DNA of 8,196 nt from Ruminococcaceae bacterium UBA5408 (GTDB lineage: Bacteria; Bacillota; Clostridia; Oscillospirales; Acutalibacteraceae): positions 36,571 to 44,766 of the forward strand of contig DHNU01000052.1 of the NCBI GenBank assembly GCA_002407645.1. Direction: 5' to 3'. Shown here piece by piece: positions 1 through 5,495 of this stretch (positions are counted from its first letter, which is position 1; the number at the start of each line of letters is the position of its first letter). The notes under the pieces were generated by a model. It did not search any database and had not been told where the DNA came from. It worked only from the letters and a program-made list of their open reading frames with translations. The translations under genes and the position numbers were made by a program.

Positions 1-903
1 CTTGACGGTATTAATTATCCGAAACCGACTCTTTCGATGGCGGTTGTACCGAAAAATAAAGGTGAAGAAGATAAGGTAGCGCAGGGTATAATGAGGCTTG
101 CCGAAGAAGACCCCACAATTAAGTTTGAAACAAATAACGAAACTCATCAAATGCTTATTTCCGGTTTGGGCGAACAGCACCTTGATGTTATAGTCTCTAA
201 ACTGAAAAATAAATTCGGCGTGGAGGTTACACTTGAAGAACCGCGTATGCCATATAGGGAAACTATACGCAAGAAAGTTCAAGTTCAGGGAAGATATAAA
301 AAGCAGACCGGAGGACATGGTCAGTTCGGCGACATTTGGGTTGAGTTTGAACCCTGTGACAGCGAAGACCTCGAGTTTAACGAGCGCGTAGTCGGCGGTG
401 CCGTACCGAAGAACTTTTTCCCCGCAGTCGAAAAAGGCTTGCGTGAAAGTATCAAAAAAGGTCCGCTTGCGGGATACCCTGTAGTTGGGCTTAAAGCTAC
501 TTTGTATGACGGTTCTTATCACCCTGTTGATTCGTCTGAAATGTCATTTAAAATGGCGGCTAATTTGGCTTACAAAGCAGGTATGCCGAAAGCCGACCCA
601 GTACTTCTCGAACCGATTGGAACACTAAAATGTACGGTTCCCGACGCAAACATGGGCGATATTATGGGCGAAGTAAATAAACGACGCGGACGTGTTTTGG
701 GTATGGAACCGGCAGAAGAGGGCAAGCAGACTGTTGAAGCAGAAGTCCCGATGGCGGAAATGCACGATTTCTGTACTTTTGTAAGACAGGTTACACAGGG
801 CAGAGGCTCTTTCACGTTTGACTTCTGCCGTTATGAACAGACGCCTTCGCAGGTGGCAAATAAAGTTATAGAAGAAGCAAAATCCTTAAAGGGAGAAGAA
901 TAA
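1..903 (+). CDS. fusA: Elongation factor G family protein, EF-G-2-like paralogue (C-terminal part, 5' end outside window)
   Basis: Ribosomal translocase-family GTPase acting in the cytoplasm on the ribosome. The reading frame is open from base 1 and gives 300 residues before the stop; full EF-Gs are about 690, so the G domain, domain II and the start of domain III are missing. Visible are the rest of domain III (about residues 1-80, with EEDPTIKFET and SGLGEQHLDV), domain IV (about 90-205, with KKQTGGHGQFGD and the tip-region signature YHPVDSSEMSFK) and domain V (about 206-295, with a MGDIMGEVNKRRGRV-type stretch). The KKQTGGHGQFGD form, where canonical EF-G has roughly KQSGGRGQYGH, and the absence of tuf downstream, suggest the second EF-G type of Clostridia, not the str-operon copy. 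Family membership is certain; paralogue type is inferred from motif memory, and the symbol is used in the broad sense. A terminator follows at 1065-1127. Confidence 0.93.
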   Translation, partial: LDGINYPKPTLSMAVVPKNKGEEDKVAQGIMRLAEEDPTIKFETNNETHQMLISGLGEQHLDVIVSKLKNKFGVEVTLEEPRMPYRETIRKKVQVQGRYKKQTGGHGQFGDIWVEFEPCDSEDLEFNERVVGGAVPKNFFPAVEKGLRESIKKGPLAGYPVVGLKATLYDGSYHPVDSSEMSFKMAANLAYKAGMPKADPVLLEPIGTLKCTVPDANMGDIMGEVNKRRGRVLGMEPAEEGKQTVEAEVPMAEMHDFCTFVRQVTQGRGSFTFDFCRYEQTPSQVANKVIEEAKSLKGEE

Positions 904-1064
904 AGCTTCTTTAACAATGGTCGGGATAAATTAATATTTAATACCTATCCCTAATCCCTTACATTTAGATTACTTATTTGAATAATCAGCTGTACTTAAA
1001 TGTGAGGGGGCAGGGGGTGAGAACCCCAAAATTTAATAGAGAACCGAAATAAAATATATTTCAG
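904..1064. other. Non-coding stretch between EF-G gene and terminator, with small hairpins
   Basis: No convincing ORF lies here. Three inverted repeats are visible: GGGATA 923-928 with TATCCC 946-951; ACATTTA 961-967 with TAAATGT 997-1003 enclosing GATTA 968-972 / TAATC 983-987; and a perfect hairpin GGGGT 1014-1018 / ACCCC 1023-1027 closed by a GAGA (GNRA-type) tetraloop. None is followed directly by a run of T, so I do not call them terminators. They may belong to the 3' untranslated region of the EF-G mRNA or to a small RNA ending at 1127. I could not match the stretch to a riboswitch class I know. Confidence 0.35.
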
Positions 1065-1127
1065 GCAGTCCTGTTATGAAAGTGAACGTAAAACTTTTAA
1101 CATTTTATAATCAGGACTGCTTTTTTT
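1065..1127 (+). terminator. Intrinsic terminator after the EF-G-like gene (long loop)
   Basis: A perfect 9-bp stem, GCAGTCCTG at 1065-1073 with CAGGACTGC at 1112-1120, is followed immediately by seven T. The 38-nt loop is unusually long but can itself fold (AAAGT 1079-1083 with ACTTT 1093-1097, and TTAT 1074-1077 with ATAA 1107-1110 next to the main stem). Read from the other strand there is no T tract, so it acts on + strand transcripts. It lies 160 nt after the EF-G stop codon. Confidence 0.75.
1082..1111 (+). promoter_or_regulatory. Candidate promoter for the DUF4830 gene, inside the terminator hairpin
   Basis: A perfect -10 box TATAAT lies at 1106-1111. Upstream there is only a weak -35 (GTGAAC at 1082-1087, 18-nt spacer, 3 of 6 matches; TGAACG at 1083-1088 with 17 nt is no better). 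Transcription would start near 1118 and give a leader of about 60 nt before the ATG at 1179. The box overlaps the loop and 3' arm of the terminator. Without it the DUF4830 gene has no obvious promoter after the terminator, which favours it; the weak -35 argues for caution. Confidence 0.4.
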
Positions 1128-1138
1128 GCATTTTTTAT

Positions 1139-1174
1139 CCCCTTGCTGCATATTAATTTCTAACAAGGGGGCGG
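1139..1174 (+). promoter_or_regulatory. Ribosome binding site of the DUF4830 gene within a possible sequestering hairpin
   Basis: The Shine-Dalgarno for the ATG at 1179 is the purine-rich AAGGGGG at 1165-1171. It overlaps the right arm of a perfect 7-bp inverted repeat, CCCCTTG 1139-1145 with CAAGGGG 1164-1170, separated by 18 nt. If this forms in the mRNA the ribosome binding site is paired. Whether it acts in regulation is inference. Confidence 0.4.
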
Positions 1175-1178
1175 AACT

Positions 1179-1766
1179 ATGTTCATACTTTCTGTGAAAG
1201 CTGATAAAAAAAAGTTTTTTATTGTTTTAGCGGTAATATTACTCATTGTGACATCCATTATAGTAGTAAATAAAGTTCATAATTCTCAGCCGACAGCGAC
1301 ATCGGACGGAAAAAGCTATGTTCTGTCCGCGGGAACAAACGAAGAACGGGTTGCTTTTTTACAACAGTTCGGTTGGAAGGTGAACCCTGAACCGGTTGAA
1401 ATTAAAGATGTGGCAATTCCACAAAAATTCAGCGATGTTTACGTACAATACAACAACATACAAAAAGAACAGGGACTTGACCTTGAACCGTATTCAGGTA
1501 AAACTTGTAAACAATGGGTTTACTGTGTGACAAATTATCCGCAGGTTACGGATATACGTGCGACTTTATTGGTTTTCGATAACAAAATTGTGGGCGGGGA
1601 TTTAAGCACCGCAGAACTGGACGGGTTTATGACGGGCTTTAACGGAGAAAAGACGAGTAACGATTACAGCCTTACAACCATGAATCCTGACCCTGACTCG
1701 GTTGAAGATAATGCTAAACCGAAAGTATCTTCCGAAATACCTGCGAATGCATGGCCTACGGATTGA
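1179..1766 (+). CDS. Membrane-anchored DUF4830 domain protein, function unknown
   Basis: A 195-residue protein with a short basic N-terminus (KADKKK, residues 7-12), one hydrophobic segment at about 13-30 that should act as a signal anchor, and an extracytoplasmic remainder. Residues about 55-155 look like DUF4830, a small domain found in Firmicutes, with features such as NEERVAFLQQFGW (54-66), the VTNYP stretch (117-121), a GGDLSTAELDGFM motif (139-151) and many short conserved beta-type stretches. C110 and C116 lie close together on the outside and could form a disulfide. The tail from about 158 is polar, Asp/Pro-rich and probably disordered. The ATG at 1179 is preceded by AAGGGGG with 7-nt spacing. 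No role is known to me; neighbouring genes belong to separate units and give no clear clue. The family call rests on motif memory, not on a search. Confidence 0.85.
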   Translation: MFILSVKADKKKFFIVLAVILLIVTSIIVVNKVHNSQPTATSDGKSYVLSAGTNEERVAFLQQFGWKVNPEPVEIKDVAIPQKFSDVYVQYNNIQKEQGLDLEPYSGKTCKQWVYCVTNYPQVTDIRATLLVFDNKIVGGDLSTAELDGFMTGFNGEKTSNDYSLTTMNPDPDSVEDNAKPKVSSEIPANAWPTD

Positions 1767-1784
1767 AATACATAACACTAAAAA

Positions 1785-1813
1785 TTGACCTTGTTTTTAT
1801 TTTCGTTTAGAAT
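1785..1813 (+). promoter_or_regulatory. Sigma-A-type promoter for rsuA
   Basis: TTGACC (1785-1790) and TAGAAT (1808-1813) are separated by exactly 17 nt, each matching the consensus in 5 of 6 positions. Transcription would begin at about 1819-1821. The promoter begins 19 nt after the DUF4830 stop codon and its predicted start removes the AAGGA that could serve the ATG at 1829. Confidence 0.75.
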
Positions 1814-1828
1814 AAGGATGTTAAAAAA

Positions 1829-2557
1829 ATGGGAGTGAATGAATTGAGCAGAGAAAGACTGGACAAAATTTTGGCTTTGCAGTGCGTGGTAAGCCGTAAA
1901 GACGCCGGGGCGCTAATCCGCCGCGGCGTTGTTTCGGTTAACGGAGAAGCCGTAAAAAAATCTGATTTTAAAGTGGACACGCTTAATGACGAAATAAAGG
2001 TAAACGGTGAAATTCTGAATTTTAAAGAGCATTTATATATAATGATGAATAAGCCGGACGGCGTGCTTTCAGCCGCAAGGGACCCAAAAGCAAAAACCGT
2101 AATAGATTTATTACCGGAAAATTTATTTAGAAGGGGACTTTTCCCCGCGGGACGTCTGGATAAAGATACAGAAGGGCTTTTGATTATTACCGACGACGGA
2201 GATTTTGCACATCGTATGTTGTCACCTAAAAAGCATATTTATAAATATTATGAAGCGGTTTTGGAAAATCCCATTTCGCAAACTGATATTGAAGAGTTTA
2301 AAAACGGTGTTGTTTTAAATGATATGACATGTCTGCCCGCAGAGCTTGTAATATTAAAGGAAGGAAACAATCCAATAGTAAAAGTAAAAATACGAGAAGG
2401 TAAATTCCATCAAGTTAAAAGAATGTTTTTAGCACGAAATAACAAAGTCTTGAAACTTAAAAGAGTGAAAATAGGAGGCCTTAATTTGGACGAATCCCTT
2501 TTACCCGGAGAGGCCAGGGAACTGAAAGAGATAGAAGTTAATTCCATTTTCAACTAA
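1829..2557 (+). CDS. rsuA: 16S rRNA pseudouridine synthase of the RsuA type
   Basis: Converts uridine to pseudouridine in ribosomal RNA; in E. coli RsuA acts on 16S U516. From the ATG at 1829 the protein has 242 residues, the usual size. Residues about 9-50 form an S4 RNA-binding domain (RLDKILAL, SRKDAGALIRRG, VSVNGE). The catalytic domain follows from about 69: MNKPDGVLS (73-81), the active-site motif GRLD with catalytic D111 in PAGRLDKDTEGLLI (107-119), SPKKHIYKYYEA (132-143), and the EGKFHQVKRMF motif (190-200). The last motif and the KRVKIGG stretch (211-217) fit RsuA better than the 23S enzymes RluB/E/F. Two starts compete: ATG 1829, with AAGGA at 1814-1818, and TTG 1844 (237 residues), with GGGAGTG at 1831-1837. 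The longer form is given here, but the promoter position favours TTG 1844. No convincing terminator follows. Confidence 0.95.
   Translation: MGVNELSRERLDKILALQCVVSRKDAGALIRRGVVSVNGEAVKKSDFKVDTLNDEIKVNGEILNFKEHLYIMMNKPDGVLSAARDPKAKTVIDLLPENLFRRGLFPAGRLDKDTEGLLIITDDGDFAHRMLSPKKHIYKYYEAVLENPISQTDIEEFKNGVVLNDMTCLPAELVILKEGNNPIVKVKIREGKFHQVKRMFLARNNKVLKLKRVKIGGLNLDESLLPGEARELKEIEVNSIFN
1831..1837 (+). promoter_or_regulatory. Shine-Dalgarno for an alternative TTG start of rsuA
   Basis: GGGAGTG at 1831-1837 (core GGAG 1832-1835) stands 8 nt before an in-frame TTG at 1844. It lies inside the extra five codons gained by starting at the ATG 1829 and would remain on a transcript starting near 1820. It therefore supports TTG 1844 as the true or main start. 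Confidence 0.55.
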
Positions 2558-2671
2558 TTTGATTATAAAAAATATACGAAAATCGACAGCTTTTTTTGTG
2601 TTTTATCAGATTTCAATAAAGCTGAAGATTAAACTTTGGTCAAAAAAAGAATGTTAATCCCGCCGATCTTC

Positions 2672-2680
2672 TGATATGAT
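2672..2680 (+). promoter_or_regulatory. Candidate extended -10 promoter for the sugar ABC ATPase gene
   Basis: TGATATGAT at 2672-2680 is an extended -10 element (TGn before TATGAT, 5 of 6). A -35 is poorly defined (TGTTAA at 2652-2657, 17-nt spacer), as is common for extended -10 promoters. Transcription would start near 2687, giving a leader of about 70 nt. A perfect 10-bp inverted repeat (2681-2690 with 2726-2735) starts right after it. Confidence 0.5.
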
Positions 2681-2735
2681 AATTTCATAAGAGCTCGAGA
2701 GCATTTCAAAAAGGATTATTATTATTTATGAAATT
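2681..2735. repeat. Perfect 10-bp inverted repeat in the leader of the sugar ABC ATPase gene
   Basis: AATTTCATAA at 2681-2690 is the exact reverse complement of TTATGAAATT at 2726-2735, with 35 nt between. The left arm covers the predicted transcription start, the right arm ends 6 nt before the ribosome binding site. The spacer holds a second small dyad, GCTC-GA-GAGC at 2693-2702. It could be a pair of operator half-sites or an mRNA structure. Its AT-richness raises the chance of coincidence. Confidence 0.4.
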
Positions 2736-2755
2736 GAATACAGGAGGATTTTTTT

Positions 2756-3868
2756 ATGGCGAGTGTAACACTTAAAAGTGTCTATAAAGTTTATGACGGT
2801 AACGTAACAGCGGTTACCGATTTTAATCTTGATATTGCAGATAAGGAATTTATAATTCTTGTTGGACCTTCCGGATGCGGAAAATCCACTACACTAAGAA
2901 TGATTGCCGGACTTGAGGATATTACAAAGGGTGAACTTTACATCGGCGATACATTGGCAAATGACATTGCTCCGAAAGACCGCGATATTGCAATGGTTTT
3001 CCAAAACTATGCTCTTTATCCGCATATGACAGTATTTGATAATATGGCTTTCGGTCTTAAACTTCGTAAAGTACCGAAGGATGAAATTAAACGCCGCGTT
3101 GAAGAAGCAGCAAGAATACTCGATATTTCACATCTGCTTGACAGGAAGCCGAAGGCTCTGTCAGGAGGTCAGCGTCAGCGTGTTGCTTTGGGACGTGCAA
3201 TTGTTCGTGACCCAAAGGTCTTCCTTTTGGACGAACCGCTTTCAAACTTGGACGCAAAACTAAGGGCACAGATGAGAACCGAAATTTCCAAACTTCACAA
3301 AAGATTGGGTACAACATTTATTTATGTTACTCATGACCAGACCGAAGCTATGACAATGGGTGACCGCATTGTTGTTATGAAAGACGGATTTATTCAGCAG
3401 GTTGACACACCTCAAAATCTGTATGACGTGCCTGTAAACCAGTTTGTTGCAGGATTTATGGGTTCACCGCAAATGAACTTTTTGGATGTTAAAATTGAAA
3501 AACAGGGCAACGAATATATTATGAAATTCGGTCAGTATAACATTGCTATACCAAAAGAGAAAAATCAAGGCGACGTTCTTAAAGATTACGTAGGAAAAGA
3601 AGTTGTTTTGGGTATTCGTCCTGAAGATGTTCACGATGAACCTGCATTTATTGAAAATGCCAAAGAAGGAATTGTGGATGCAAACGTAGAAGTAACCGAA
3701 CTTATGGGTGCTGAAACTTATTTATACCTGAACTGTGAAGGAAGCAGCATTACTGCAAGAGTTGAGCCTACTTCAAAGGCAAAAACAGGCGATAAAATCA
3801 AGGTCGCTTTTGCACTTGATAAGATTCATCTGTTTGATAAAGAATCAGAGAAAACAATTCTCAACTAA
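2756..3868 (+). CDS. msmX: Carbohydrate ABC importer ATP-binding protein, MsmX/UgpC/MalK family
   Basis: ATPase subunit that drives uptake of oligosaccharides or sugar phosphates through CUT1-type ABC importers at the cytoplasmic membrane face. The 370 residues match the family. The nucleotide-binding domain shows Walker [10 protein letters not shown] (37-45), Q-loop Q83 in [13 protein letters not shown], signature [14 protein letters not shown] (135-148), Walker B VFLLDEP with E160, D-loop SNLD (163-166) and switch H193 in THDQTEAM. The region after about 235 is the MalK-type regulatory OB/TOBE domain (GSPQMNF, GIRPEDV). An AGGAGGA at 2742-2748 stands 7 nt before the ATG. No permease or binding-protein gene is adjacent, which is typical of the shared 'multitask' ATPase MsmX that serves several importers; hence the symbol, which is less certain than the family. 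It is followed by a terminator at 3994-4027. Confidence 0.95.
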   Translation: MASVTLKSVYKVYDGNVTAVTDFNLDIADKEFIILVGPSGCGKSTTLRMIAGLEDITKGELYIGDTLANDIAPKDRDIAMVFQNYALYPHMTVFDNMAFGLKLRKVPKDEIKRRVEEAARILDISHLLDRKPKALSGGQRQRVALGRAIVRDPKVFLLDEPLSNLDAKLRAQMRTEISKLHKRLGTTFIYVTHDQTEAMTMGDRIVVMKDGFIQQVDTPQNLYDVPVNQFVAGFMGSPQMNFLDVKIEKQGNEYIMKFGQYNIAIPKEKNQGDVLKDYVGKEVVLGIRPEDVHDEPAFIENAKEGIVDANVEVTELMGAETYLYLNCEGSSITARVEPTSKAKTGDKIKVAFALDKIHLFDKESEKTILN

Positions 3869-3993
3869 TTAATAAATAATTTAGATTATACGCTGAAAAA
3901 TTACTCACTTTCATCTTATTATATAGGTTAAGGGTAGGTATATTTTATAGAAAAGTTTTTCTTTTAGTGACGAAATCAAAACTTAAAAACTTT

Positions 3994-4027
3994 AAAAAGG
4001 GCTGTGCATTTCGCGCGGCTCTTTTTT
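3994..4027 (+). terminator. Intrinsic terminator after the sugar ABC ATPase gene
   Basis: The arms GGGCTGTGC (3999-4007) and GCGCGGCTC (4013-4021) pair over 9 bp with three G-U wobbles around a 5-nt loop (ATTTC). The stem continues through the A run 3994-3998 and the T run 4022-4027. The six-T tail makes this a classic + strand terminator, and the flanking A tract could let it work on the other strand too. Confidence 0.85.
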
Positions 4028-4140
4028 ACGATTTGAACATTGGATTTTTCGTAATTGTCATAATAAATGAGAAATAATTATGAATATTTTGTAAAACTTA
4101 ATAAGAATAGCGTATTTTTTAGATATTCTGTGTTACATAG

Positions 4141-4169
4141 TTGAAAAACTTATTGAATTTATGTAAAAT
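4141..4169 (+). promoter_or_regulatory. Sigma-A-type promoter of the CdaR-like regulator
   Basis: TTGAAA (4141-4146) and TAAAAT (4164-4169) are separated by 17 nt, each matching the consensus in 5 of 6 positions. Transcription would begin near 4176, about 60 nt before the ATG. A 7-bp inverted repeat (TTACATA 4133-4139, TATGTAA 4160-4166) brackets the -35 and overlaps the -10, so it is a candidate operator. Confidence 0.6.
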
Positions 4170-4235
4170 GTATGTAGCATAATATGTGTATATTTAATAA
4201 TGGGTATTTAATTTAGATAAAGTGAGGGAGAACTA

Positions 4236-5321
4236 ATGTCAAATAGACTATTTCAGGGTGTGATTCACCAAATGCGTGATGCTATTGACAGGACGATTGG
4301 TGTAATTGATGAAACTTCGGTTATCATAGCTTGCAGTGAGCTTGGATGTATAGGTGAGGTAAATGACAGCATCACAGCGGATACTTTGACAAATGTCGGT
4401 ACTTTTGTTGTAAACGGATATACTTATAAATCATTCGGAAGCCGTCCAAGACCGGAATATGCTGTTTTTGTTTCCGGAAATGACCCGGAGGCAGGGCGCT
4501 ATGCTTCTTTGCTTGCTGTTTCGCTTGGCAGCATTAAACAATATTACGATGAGAAGTACGACAGAAGCAATTTCATTAAAAATGTTATTATGGATAACAT
4601 TCTGCCCGGAGATATCTATTTAAAAGCCCGTGAACTTCGCTTTAACTCTGATGTCAGCCGCGTTTGTATGCTTATAAAAATTACAACTAAGACTGATGTT
4701 TCTGCTTATGACGTAATTCAAAATTTATTTCCTGACAAAAACAAAGACTTTGTAATCAATATTAATGAGAACGATATTGCATTGGTTAAGGAAATACGTT
4801 TGGGCATTGAACCAAAAGACCTTGAAAAACTCGCAGGTTCAATAGTCGATACTTTATCAAGCGAATTTTACACACACTGTGTTGTGGGTATCGGAACAAT
4901 AGTTACAGGTATAAAAGACTTGGCACGCTCGTTTAAAGAGGCACAGGTTGCTTTGGAAGTCGGCAAAGTTTTTGATACGGAAAAGTCAATTGTTAACTAC
5001 GACAATCTTGGAATTGCCCGTTTGATTTATCAGCTGCCTACTACACTTTGTGATATGTTCCTTAAAGAAGTGTTTAAAAAGGGTTCTATTGAGGCACTTG
5101 ACCACGAAACATTGTTTACTATTCAAAAATTCTTTGAAAATAATTTAAATGTTTCTGAAACATCTCGTAAATTGTTTGTACACAGAAATACGCTTGTTTA
5201 TAGACTTGAAAAAATTAAAAAAATTACAGGCTTGGATTTACGTGAATTTGAAGATGCCATTATTTTTAAGGTCGCTCTAATGGTTAAAAAATATCTTTTA
5301 TCCAATCCAACTAAATTCTGA
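4236..5321 (+). CDS. CdaR/PucR-family helix-turn-helix transcriptional regulator
   Basis: Probable one-component DNA-binding regulator, 361 residues, soluble, no membrane segment. The N-terminus (about 1-110, with DAIDRTIGVIDE and IIACSELGCIGE) resembles the putative sugar-diacid recognition domain of CdaR. The middle (about 135-255) fits the degenerate GGDEF-like domain of this family, including GIGTIVTGIKDLARSFKEAQVAL in pieces at 218-240. The C-terminus (about 293-350) is the PucR-type helix-turn-helix: NLNVSETSRKLFVHRNTL with YRLEKIKKITGLDL after it. In relatives the first domain senses sugar diacids such as glucarate or glycerate, but no catabolic genes lie nearby, so the ligand is unknown. 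GAGGGAG at 4224-4230 stands 5 nt before the ATG. It has its own promoter and a hairpin terminator downstream, so it appears monocistronic. Its neighbour, the sugar importer ATPase, hints at a role in carbohydrate control; that is inference. Confidence 0.88.
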   Translation: MSNRLFQGVIHQMRDAIDRTIGVIDETSVIIACSELGCIGEVNDSITADTLTNVGTFVVNGYTYKSFGSRPRPEYAVFVSGNDPEAGRYASLLAVSLGSIKQYYDEKYDRSNFIKNVIMDNILPGDIYLKARELRFNSDVSRVCMLIKITTKTDVSAYDVIQNLFPDKNKDFVININENDIALVKEIRLGIEPKDLEKLAGSIVDTLSSEFYTHCVVGIGTIVTGIKDLARSFKEAQVALEVGKVFDTEKSIVNYDNLGIARLIYQLPTTLCDMFLKEVFKKGSIEALDHETLFTIQKFFENNLNVSETSRKLFVHRNTLVYRLEKIKKITGLDLREFEDAIIFKVALMVKKYLLSNPTKF

Positions 5322-5379
5322 GTACGCAAAATCAAATATTACAAAATAATTACAATTTAATTCTAAATCAGAACAATAA

Positions 5380-5427
5380 ATTACAAACCCGTTGGTATTA
5401 TGTAAACATGCCAATGGGTTTTGTAAT
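5380..5427 (+). terminator. Hairpin terminator after the CdaR-like regulator gene
   Basis: A long stem pairs 5380-5398 with 5408-5427: an upper 11-bp part (CCCGTTGGTAT with ATGCCAATGGG, two G-U wobbles, 9-nt loop) and a lower AT part (ATTACAAA with TTTGTAAT) with one bulged T. The T tract after the GC-rich part is short (TTTT 5419-5422), so it is less typical than the other two terminators here, and the near symmetry could serve either strand. It starts 58 nt after the stop codon. Confidence 0.6.
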
Positions 5428-5480
5428 ACGTACAAGACAATTGGTAAAAAAGCAGGGAAATAATTATTACTCGGAAATAT

Positions 5481-5495
5481 GGAGCGATTGAATTG
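5481..5495 (+). promoter_or_regulatory. Ribosome binding site and TTG start of ftsE
   Basis: GGAG at 5481-5484 lies 8 nt before TTG 5493-5495. The TTG gives MIEFKNVSKTY, the normal N-terminus of FtsE, and no ATG or GTG start fits the family in this frame, so the start is firmly TTG. Confidence 0.8.

Larger units (their letters stand above)
3869..4235. other. 367-nt AT-rich intergenic region holding a terminator and a promoter
   Basis: No coding sequence is visible. The first 125 nt are a long 3' untranslated region of the ATPase gene ending in the terminator at 3994-4027. The rest leads to the next gene: the best promoter is at 4141-4169, and a second weak candidate is TTGTCA 4055-4060 with TATGAA 4079-4084 (18-nt spacer). 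Small AT-rich dyads occur (CATAAT 4059-4064 / ATTATG 4077-4082; TTACATA 4133-4139 / TATGTAA 4160-4166). Confidence 0.6.

Noticed and set aside
570..815. 81-residue minus-strand frame within the EF-G gene, and similar short frames at 3036-3317
   Set aside because: They overlap strongly conserved coding regions and their translations look unlike any protein.
2587..2624. Inverted repeat CAGCTTT / AAAGCTG with a T7 run after rsuA, considered as a terminator
   Set aside because: The T run is inside the hairpin and not after it, and the stem is only 7 bp with a 24-nt loop. No other good terminator was found between rsuA and the sugar ATPase gene, so readthrough is possible.
3948..3966. Small AGAAAA/TTTTCT hairpin before the terminator of the sugar ATPase gene
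   Set aside because: Purely AT pairs with a 2-nt loop; the strong GC stem at 3994-4027 is the likelier terminator.
5434..5464. Possible ftsE promoter AAGACA with AATAAT
   Set aside because: The spacer would be 19 nt and the -35 matches only 4 of 6, too weak to annotate. The operon must have a promoter, but I cannot place it.
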